Below are positions 55,566-64,000 of a DNA stretch of 64,000 nt, one piece after another. Both the position numbers and the translations under genes were made by a program. The notes beneath the pieces are model-generated. The model was not told the DNA's origin. It did no database searches and was given only the letters and a program-made list of their open reading frames with translations. The DNA lies in assembly GCA_039707655.1 (NCBI GenBank), contig CM077672.1, positions 454,748,390 to 454,812,389 on the forward strand. Direction: 5' to 3'. This DNA comes from Elymus sibiricus. Its lineage: Eukaryota; Streptophyta; Magnoliopsida; Poales; Poaceae. How positions within the stretch are numbered: the first letter of the stretch is position 1; the number at the start of each line of letters is the position of its first letter.

Positions 55566-57269
55566 AGCATCCCCAAGCTTAATTCCTGCTCGTCCTCGAG
55601 TAGGTAAATGATAAAAACAGAATTTTTGATGTGGAATGCTGCCTATCATATTCATCATATTCTTTTCTTTATAGCATGGACATTTGGACTTGAGTGATTC
55701 AAAGCAATAGTCTATAGTTTGACATGAAGACATAAATACTCAAGCATACTAACAAGCAAGCATGTCTTTCAAAATATCAACACTAAAGAAAGTTATCCCT
55801 AGCCCATTATGCTCAATCATTGATCCATTCATGAAACACACTCAATATTAGCTACACACAATGCACAAGTATGACAATAGTGCTCTCTAGTTGATGCTTT
55901 GTAAGAGAAGACGAAGACTCAAAATAATTTTTTTTTGCATAAAAGTAAATAGATAGGCCCTTCGCAGAGGGAAGCAGAGATTTGCAAATGTGCCAGAGCT
56001 CAAAGCTAAAATTAAAGAGATAAAATATTTTGAGAGGCATGCTTTTCCTGTCAACGAGAACGACCGAGAATTCCCATATTTTCCATGCTAGACACATCAT
56101 AGGCGGTTCCCAAACAGAAAGTAAAGTTTATTTCCTTTCCACCATTCTTTCACAATCCATGGCTAGCCGTATCCACGGGTGCCCTCCAAACCAACACTTT
56201 CCAAGGAATTTTGTTGTTATAATTTTTGATTTCATTGTGGGACTGGGCATCCCTATTACCAGCCACTCTCTCGTGCAATGACAAGTGAATAAACACTCAT
56301 CGTGAGAATAACACACCTAGCATGGAAAATAATGGCCACCCCATGCCGCTTCATGAGCGGTACGGGCACACAAAACGAAAAAATTATTTCGAAAATTAGA
56401 GTTGGCACACGCAAATTTACTTGGAACGGCATGGAAATACCGCATATAGGTAGGTATGGTGGACTCATTTGGCACAACTTGGGTTTAAGGGGTTTGGATG
56501 CACAAGCAGTATTTCCGCTTAGTACAAATGAAGGCTAGCAAATAGATTGACAAGCAACCAACCAAAAAGCAAAAACAGTCATAAACATGCATTGAACATA
56601 ACTAACACCGAATAATTCACCATAAGTAGGATATAATTTCGTTGCATAACTATTGACTTAACGTGCATGCATAGGGAATCACAAACCTTAACATCAATAT
56701 TCTTACTAAATCATAATTACTCACTAACATGACTCACATATTATCACCTCCATATCGCAAAACTATTGCAAGGAATCAAACTTATCATATCCAATGATCT
56801 TTATGAAAGTTTTTATTATATCCCTCTTGAATATTCATCACTTTGGGACCAAATTCATATCTTGTGCAAATTACCATTACTATTATCAACTCTCAAAAAG
56901 ATATAAGTGAAGCATGAGAGTGCAAATATTTCTTCAAAATTTTAATCTTATCAACTCTCAAAATAATATAAGTGAAGCATGAGAGTTCAAATATTTCTTC
57001 AAAATATAGCCACCGCCGTGCTCAAAAAGATTTAAGTGAAGCACTAGAGCAACTGCCTAGCTCAAAAAATTTAAGTGAAGCACATAGAGTATTCTAACAA
57101 ATCATGATAAACGTGTGGTTCTCCCAAATAGGTGTGTCCAGCAAGGATGATTATGATAAACTAAAAAGCAAACAAAGCAAAGACTTATATAATAAAAGAC
57201 GCTCCAAGTAAAACTCATATCATGTGATGAATAAAAATATAGCTCCAAATAAAATTACCGATAGTTGGT

Positions 57270-57900
57270 AGAAGAAAGAGGGGATTCCTTCCGGGGCATC
57301 CCCAAGCTTAGACGCTTGAGTCTTCCTTGAATGTTACCTTGGGGTGCCTTGGGCATCCCCAAGATTAGGCTCTTGCCACTCCTTATTCCTTCATCTATCG
57401 TGATCTCACCCAAAACTTGAAAACTTCAATCACACAAAACTCAACAAAACCTTCATGAGACCCGTTAGTATAACAAAACAAATCACTACTTTCAGTACTG
57501 TTGCAAACCCATTCATATTTTATTTTTGCATTATACCTACTGTACTCTAACTTCTCCATGGCTTATACCCCCCGATACAATCCATAGATTCATCAAAACA
57601 AGCAAGCAATGCATCAAAAACAGAATCTGTCAAAAACAAAACAGTCTGTAGCAATCTATTTAAAATCCATAATTATGTAACTCTAAAAATTCTGAAAAAT
57701 TAGGACAACGTGCGCAATTCATATACCAATACTGTGTAAAAATTTTAGATTTTTCTGACGCTCCAGTACAGAAACAAAATTCCAGAACTGGACACAAAAC
57801 TTTCTGTTTTCCAAACAGCATCAATTATACTATCATCCAAATTATCCCAAAGGCATTACTTGGCACAAACACTAATTAAAACACAAAAACACAATCATAA
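57270..57900 (-). repeat. Single copy of the spacer module duplicated in the neighbouring element
   Basis: Shares ggggcatccccaagctta, cttcaatcacacaaaact and ctctaaaaattctgaaaa blocks with 47440-48830. Confidence 0.6.
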
Positions 57901-57940
57901 CAGTAGCATAATTGTGAAAACACATAATAATTTATTTTAT

Positions 57941-58693
57941 TCATTCGGTTGTCTCCCAACAAGCTCTTCCTTTATAGCCATTAAGATAGGCATGAGATTT
58001 CAATGATTCTCTCATGAGAGATAACAATAGAAACACAGGGAGAGCATCATGAAGTATATGAAAAACACATTTAAGTCTAACGTACTTCCTATGCATAGGC
58101 ATTTTATGAGCAAACGAATTATCAAGACTTGAAATATCTAGCATATGCAAGGGAGAAGAATAAAACCTTGACGATCTCAACATAACGAGAGGTAATTTAG
58201 TAATATGAAAATTTTTACAACCATATTTTCCTCTCTCATAATAATTACAGGTAGGATCATACTCAAATTCAACAATATAGCTATCATAAACAATACTCTG
58301 TTTATGATCCACATGCATAAGGTTTTTATAATCTTCCAAAATAGTGGGATTAGCATTAACAAAAGTTATGACCTCTCCAAGCACACTCTCATCAAAAATT
58401 TGATAAGATTGAACACTCTCCAAATATGTGGGATTATTTTTAGCTAAAGTTGACACTCTTTCAAAGCCACTTTTAATAGTATTCCAAATTTTATCATCAA
58501 TAACATATTCATCATGAGGCTTAAATAAATTTTCAAGATCATAAAAAGCATCATCACCCCAATCATGATCATTGCAATAAGTAGTGCACATAACAAAATT
58601 TCCATCCCCAAGCTTGTAGTTTTGCATATTGTTAGCACAATTGACATTAATAGAATTTATAATAACATCATTGCAATCATGCTTTTCATTCAA
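57941..58693 (-). pseudogene. Gag-like frame, C-terminal part, second Gypsy element
   Basis: A 250-residue Asp/Asn/Tyr-rich frame, MNEKHDCNDVIINSINVNCA through DSYIVEFEYDPTCNYYERGK to a hydrophobic, Cys-containing end near LKCVFHILHDALPVFLLLSL. It matches the corresponding frame of the element at 43966 in order and motifs. No zinc knuckle, protease or polymerase motif is seen. It probably continues the 58747-59385 frame after a frameshift. Confidence 0.5.
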
Positions 58694-58746
58694 GGAGCTA
58701 TCAAGTATGGGTGCTATAGCAATAATTTCATTTTTAACATAAGGAA

Positions 58747-59385
58747 CTATAGCAAGTTCATCTCTATAAGCATCATTAATATTGGCATCATGGCCATAAG
58801 AATAGCAAGCATCACATTCATCAAGAGGGATATTTCAATTGAATCAATGGAATCACAATTATCTATAGATTCATGCATATCATTATTCTCTTCCAAAGCG
58901 GTAGACATTCTCTCAATAAATTCTTTAACATAGGCATTAGGAGCATACTTTTCATAGCAATATTTAAGTATGTCAAATTTTTTAGATTTGTAGAGAGTAA
59001 CATCATACTTTTCAATAAAAGAAGCAACTTCATAAGCACCCTTAAAAATAACAAATTCTTCAATTTGTTCGATATCATAGTAATTATAAATACCCTTGGC
59101 ATAAGAAGACAAGATTTCATTATCATTAAACTCACATAGGTAGGGAAGGTGTTTTTTAAGGTTCTTAGAGCAACAAGTAAAATCATAAATTTCACATAGA
59201 TTCCAAGCATAACATAGCAAACAATTTATTTGGCGCCATAGGAGTCTCCCCTTTTCGGACAAACGGTGATGCACAAAATGAGCATGCTCATCTAATGATT
59301 TTCCCTCAACTAAACTAGTTGGGGTTTCAGCACGAGCACAAATGGATCGAAGGTGACCCAAGTAGTAAACTTTAAGTGGATCCAT
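58747..59385 (-). pseudogene. Gag-like frame, N-terminal part, second Gypsy element
   Basis: 212 residues starting MDPLKVYYLGHLRSICARAE, about 210 bp inside the primer-binding site, the normal gag position. Helical, charged segments (CYAWNLCEIYDFTCCSKNLK; YEVASFIEKYDVTLYKSKKF) suggest a capsid-like or element-specific protein; I cannot assign a named domain. It has no equivalent in the 43966 element, where the start codon region differs. Confidence 0.5.
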
Positions 59386-59593
59386 AGTATCTTATATTTT
59401 TGCTTTTCCTTTCTGTTCTTGTGTGTTCGACATGAAGGCAATAAAAGCAAGCAAGCAAGTAAAAATATTTTTTGTTTTTGTGATAAATTTTTTTTGAAGT
59501 GGGGAAGATGAAAACGAGAGGCAAAGGCAAATAAAATAAATGAAAGGAGATGTAAGTTTTATGCGTAGGTACTTGATAGATGTTGATGATGTC

Positions 59594-59611
59594 TCCCTGG
59601 CAACGGCGCCA
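59594..59611 (-). other. Primer-binding site, Asp-tRNA type
   Basis: TGGCGCCGTTGCCAGGGA on the minus strand, 11 bases inside the LTR at 59623. Confidence 0.8.
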
Positions 59612-59622
59612 GAAATTCTTCC

Positions 59623-60888
59623 TGCTACTTGTGAGCTGCGTTGGTAATTCCCTGAAGAGGAAGGGAGATGCAGTACAGTAGAGATAAGTATTTCCCTCAG
59701 TTATGAAACCAAGGTTATCAATCCAGTAGGAGAATCACGCAACACCTCGTTAGCAGCACCTGCACACAAAACAACAAATCCTTGCACCCAACGCAAACAA
59801 GGGGTTGTCAATCCCTCGGCGGTTAATTGCAAGATTAAATTGTATGGTGATAGATAAATAGATCGAACAAAAATACAAAATAAAATAAGTAAAGAAAAAT
59901 TGCAGCAAATATTTTTAGGGTTTTAGTAAATGATAGAGGTAGACCCGGGGGCCATAGTTTTCACTAGAGGCTTCTCTCATAAAAATAGCATACGGTGGGT
60001 GAACAAATTACTGTTGGGCAATTGATAGAAAAGCAAATAATCATGACGATATCCAAGGCAATGATCATGTATATAGGCATCACGTCCGAGACAAGTAGAC
60101 ATGTAATGACTCCTGCCTGCATCTACTACTATTACTCCACACATCGACCGCTATCCAGCATGCATCCAGTGAATTAAGTCCATAAAGAACGGAGTAACGC
60201 CTTAAGCAAGATGACATGATGTAGACAAAGTAAACTCACGCATGAATAAACCCCATATTTTTACCCTTAATAGCAACGATAGATACATGTCATGTCCCTT
60301 TCTGTCACTGGGATTGAGCACCGCAAGATCGAACCCATTACAAAGTACCTCTTCCCATGGCAACATAAATCAATCTAGTTGGCCAAACCAAATCAATAGA
60401 TCGGAGAAGAAATACGAAGCTATAATAATCATGCATAAAAGAGTTCAGAGAAAACTCAAATAATATTCATGGATAATCTGATCATAAACTCACAATTCAT
60501 CGGATCCCAACAAACACACCGCAAAAAGTGATTACATTGGATAGAACTCCAAGAACATCGAGGAGAACATTGTATTGAAGATCAAAAAGAGAGAAGAAGC
60601 CATCTAGCTACTAACTATGGACCCGAAGGTCTGTGGTAAACTACTCACGCATCATCGGAAGGGTAGCAAGGTTGATGTAGAGCCCCTCCGTGATCGATTC
60701 CCCCTCCGGCGGAGTACCGGAAAAGGCCTCCAGATGGGATCTCTCGAGAACAGAAGCTTGCGGCGGCGGAAAAAGTATTTCGTGGACTCCCCTGTTGGTT
60801 TCCCAATTTTTGGGAATTTATAGTGGTGGAATTAGGTCAAAAGAGTAAGGTGGCCCCACGAGGCACCAGGGCGCGCCTGCCCCCCAGG
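59623..60888 (-). repeat. 5' LTR (partial in window) of the second Gypsy element
   Basis: Matches 53994 to about 55265 of the other LTR until the Gypsy insertion at 60889, which falls in the LTR hairpin. Confidence 0.88.
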
Positions 60889-63800
60889 TGATGGTGTCCT
60901 GGACTAGGGGGTACTCACCACGTCATCTCCTGACCAGTGGGTCAGGCCGAGGACCCCCATGGCGGTTCACTAATGGGCCACTTCGGGTAGCCCATGATGC
61001 ATACAAGGAAGATTCCACAAGACTTGGCGCCCAAGACGAGGACTCTCCTAAACCCTAGGCCTCCGGTGTCTTATATAAACCGAGGCCAGGCTAGTCAATA
61101 GATGAACTCATATTCATTAGAAAAATCTCGTGGTAGATACATGTACTCTGTACTACACCTCATATGAATACAATCAAAAGCAAGACGTAGGGTATTATCT
61201 CTTCGAGAGAGCCCAAACCTGGGTAAAATCCTGTGTCCAAGTTACCATCGCTCCAAGACGCCTAGCTTAGGACCCCTACTACGAGATATGCCGGATATAG
61301 AACCGACATTGGTGCTTTCATTGAGAGCCTGCTGGGTACTCACCGCGGTGCGATGGGAATTCAGATCGGCTCCACCGCGATCTACGCGTCGGAACCGAGC
61401 TACATCGTCAGCATCGGCATCTTCGTCGCCGACCCGACTGGTCACCTTGGCTAGACCGAGGACTAGTCTTCTCTTCGGATCGTCAAGTTCGGACGGATGT
61501 CTTCGTCGTCATCAACTCCGATCTCATCTGGGATCATGGAAAAATCATCCATGGTGCTCGGGGGCTCAACGTCAACATTGCCCTCGCGTGATCATGCAGT
61601 TTTTTCTGGACAACGGATTCGTGTTCGCCGTCCCCGTCTCCTCGAGCGTCGCTTTGACGATTGCTTCGGTGCAATTGTGCGGAATTGAGTCTAGAACAAC
61701 CCTGCAAAATTTCTTCGCGTTCCGATGGAGGAATCTCCGGCGATCTCCGATATACCGGAGCCCTGTCGAATCTGGACGGGAATCTGGACGAGTTTTGGGC
61801 GAGGAGTCCAGCAGTCAGCTCGGACGTCCTTTGGAAGATCCAAGCGTTCATCGGCTGCGAAATTCCCATATATACCACCCCTCAAAATTTCAGCTCGATC
61901 CGACCGTTCAAACTCCGGGAAGCGTCCAATGAGTGCATCAATTTTTGGATCTGTTTTCTGCGCGAAAACGAATCCAGCCCGAGTTCATCTTTTTCATGAA
62001 CAGATTATCGGACATCATTTTTGAAGGAAATTTTTTATAGGGTATTGTGTTTTGTTTTCAAACACGTGACGCAAATTTTGAATCTTTTCCGAGGTGAAAT
62101 TCACCGTCGCGCCGATATCAAACCGGCCCGACCATGTTGCTCCACGGCTGCCGACCTGCGCCAGCATCGACTGCACCGTCACTCCATCGAGCCGACGACA
62201 ACCACCTCGGATCTTCACATCGGCAAGCCGACCAAGAGTTCGGCATCATGGAGGACAATTAATCGTCAACACAAGATCGTTGCCCCATGGATTGCACGGG
62301 TCGGGCGCGCCAGCATCGCCACGCGGTCACTTCTTAAGCCGGCATTGACCGTGTCACAAAGTTCCGACCTGCGTGGGCATCGCCGCGCTGTTGCTTCTTG
62401 AAGCCAATGTCCACCACGCCGACCTGCTTCGACACCTCGGCTGGCATGCGGGCTGCAACGTCACCTTACCGACCTGCTCCGTCACCTCGGCTAGACCGGG
62501 GGCTTCGCCACTACTTCATCAACCGTGCTGCATCGCCACTTCGTCAAGCCGAGCTCTTCGTTCGGGCACCTCAGAACCGGCTTGGGGGTTGGGACCTCGG
62601 TCAACCGAGGACTACGCGCCGGATCTGTCAGAGATCAATGGGCGTCTTCGTCCCGCCACGAGCTCAGCCCACGTCATCAACGCCGAGCACATTAACCAGC
62701 TAAGTCGCTTTCATGCTCAACTTTTTCAATTTTTAATTTTTGTCCGGTTCGACCAAGCATTATATTTGTGTTAGACAAAAACTCTGTTTGTTAAAAACAC
62801 TCCTTTTACCCATGTTAACTGGGGGCTCTTAAATTTATATGAGTCATTTTATAATAAATGTGTTTTCTTCTTGGTCGTTGCAAAGTCTTTTTCTAACACT
62901 CCTTTTTCAACTCGAGTGTATGGTCAATAGCCGGATAGCCTGGTTTCTCTCTAAAGTCGCTCGAGTTTAGTTCGCTAAATTGGCCTCTGAGAAGCACTCC
63001 GCCTTCGGGATATGGAGGTTGAAGCCGAAGGCTGACCTACTTGAAGTTTAGAGATCGGATGTGTTATGTTAAAGCACTACGAAAGGAAAATTTTATTTTA
63101 AGACCAATTTTCGGATTGGCACCAAAAAACATGATTTAGTTCGGACGTCAAGTTTTTCCTAAAGTTTTTTGGTTTTTCGAGCTTATGGCACCGTTAACCT
63201 GTTTTTTATGTTTCTTTCAGGAGGCGGGACATCCTCTTGACCGAGGTGCCGTGCATAATAATTTGGCTCGGGAAATCTTTTCCGACCCGTAGTTCGGCAA
63301 CTTCCCTGTCGAGCTGCACCTCGGCACGCCCGAACACTCCAAACACCGGGGGCTAGTTACTTGCCCCCACAATCAAGCTCCTATGACTAAGTGAAAGTTA
63401 TAAACACTACATATCTGATTGCCTCGTTTCCGCTAACACAACCGCCTCCGGGCACCGAGACGTCGGCTAAGGGTTGTCTTGTTATTGCGGAAACACCCTG
63501 CGTAGCATCTACAAAGGGGTGGAAGCCGACGATGGGCCACTTTCAAATTATAAACAGTCGCAACGGAGTCAAAATAATATATAGCATCAAGCTGCAAAAT
63601 ACAGCTTAAAAGCTGACTACCACAAATATGCGCAAATTCAATCGGCCGATCAGCTTGCTTTCATAAAAGTGTTCGGCTTGTCCGAGGTCACTAATAGAAA
63701 AGCAGTTTGGCCGTCTTTGAAAAAACTGTGCAATTCTAACCTCGAGTTTTTGATATAAAACACTTCGGTCATATAAAAGAGTCCAATAAACCGTACCAGG

Positions 63801-64000
63801 GGCTCCTTGAGGCACCTCGGCGCGGTTACTTTGGGACTCCTGAAGAGTCCGACGTATTCTCAGCATTTGTATTCAATATACGAGCGTTGCCTTCCCATAA
63901 ATCGTCATAAATCCACAATATGCATCAATTTGACTTAAGATTTTGGCCAAGCTGGGTTGCCTGGCTCCTGTGCTTACCCCCTATGTCCCGATTGTTCGGC
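60889..64000 (+). mobile_element. 5' part of another Gypsy-type LTR retrotransposon (runs off the window)
   Basis: The LTR is 60889-61308 (420 bp), TGATGGTGTCCTGGACTAGG to GGATATAGAACCGACA, with a TATA box (tatataaa, 61072-61079). The primer-binding region ttggtgctttcattgagagc begins at 61309. The following 2.7 kb is a long leader with no recognisable gag; frames such as 61288-61932 are compositional. The left flank ccagg (60884-60888) is the expected target duplication. Confidence 0.75.

Larger units (their letters stand above)
53994..60888 (-). mobile_element. Second non-autonomous Gypsy-type element, 5' LTR interrupted
   Basis: On the minus strand: 5' LTR on the right (59623-60888 before interruption), primer-binding site TGGCGCCGTTGCCAGGGA (59594-59611), 4.06 kb interior, polypurine tract aattaagcttggggatgc and 3' LTR (53994-55565). 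The two LTRs look highly similar. The remaining ~300 bp of the 5' LTR should lie beyond the Gypsy insertion at 60889, outside the window, so its target duplication cannot be tested. No pol genes. Same LTR family as the solo LTR at 38302. Confidence 0.85.

Noticed and set aside
61288..61932. 214-residue frame in the Gypsy leader
   Set aside because: Ser/Arg/Pro-rich without motifs, begins inside the LTR; compositional.

Overview
The window looks like nuclear DNA of a Triticeae grass (wheat, Aegilops or barley relatives). The grounds are an Au-type SINE, a Stowaway MITE, a CACTA element with GCCKACGG subterminal repeats, LTR elements starting TGATACGTCTCC or TGAAAGTGC, and grass-type F-box, PR-1 and cytosolic acetyl-CoA carboxylase (ACC) sequences. 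Most of the 64 kb is nested transposable elements. Species and chromosome cannot be read from the sequence.

1-7.0 kb: the 3' part of a grass F-box-type gene is broken by a frameshift near 555 and by a 1,041 bp hAT-like element (1079-2119, 8 bp target duplication), which carries its own 138 bp MITE. A Stowaway remnant, a 1.7 kb PIF/Harbinger-like element with a TTA target duplication, and inverted-repeat and simple-repeat-rich DNA follow.

7.1-13.3 kb: the most notable locus. A cytosolic-type ACC gene keeps its GC-rich leader, exon 1, intron 1, exon 2 and intron 2. From exon 3 onward about 15 exons' worth of sequence is fused without introns. The biotin carboxylase and biotin carrier domains are complete and open. 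After residue 923 the frame runs without a stop into the gag-like tail of an LTR retrotransposon, then that element's spacer, polypurine tract and 3' LTR. The predicted chimera is 1,113 aa and has no carboxyltransferase domain.

13.3-22.5 kb: an LTR-like remnant, an Au SINE with a perfect 13 bp duplication, a hAT transposase remnant, an apparently intact single-exon PR-1 gene (17247-17783), and a decayed L1-type LINE on the minus strand.

22.5-34.1 kb: CACTA termini at 22556 and 30220 enclose a 4-unit ~503 bp tandem array and a captured fragment of the ribosomal protein eS25 gene. The flanks do not share a target duplication: LINE on the left, Ty3/gypsy pol on the right. Next come a frameshifted GRF-zinc-finger gene and an uncharacterised 137-aa minus-strand ORF with its own TATA box.

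34.1-64 kb: a layered LTR-retrotransposon nest. A Copia-like element with LTR, primer-binding site and broken gag hosts a solo LTR (TSD AGCAT), itself hosting a 4.0 kb solo LTR (TSD CGCAA). A complete non-autonomous Gypsy element (43966-51618, TSD GGGGG) sits in the same host. A related non-autonomous element starts at 53994, and a further Gypsy element entered the hairpin of its second LTR at 60889 and runs off the window. The only clearly intact host gene is PR-1; the ACC chimera is open but may be a pseudogene.
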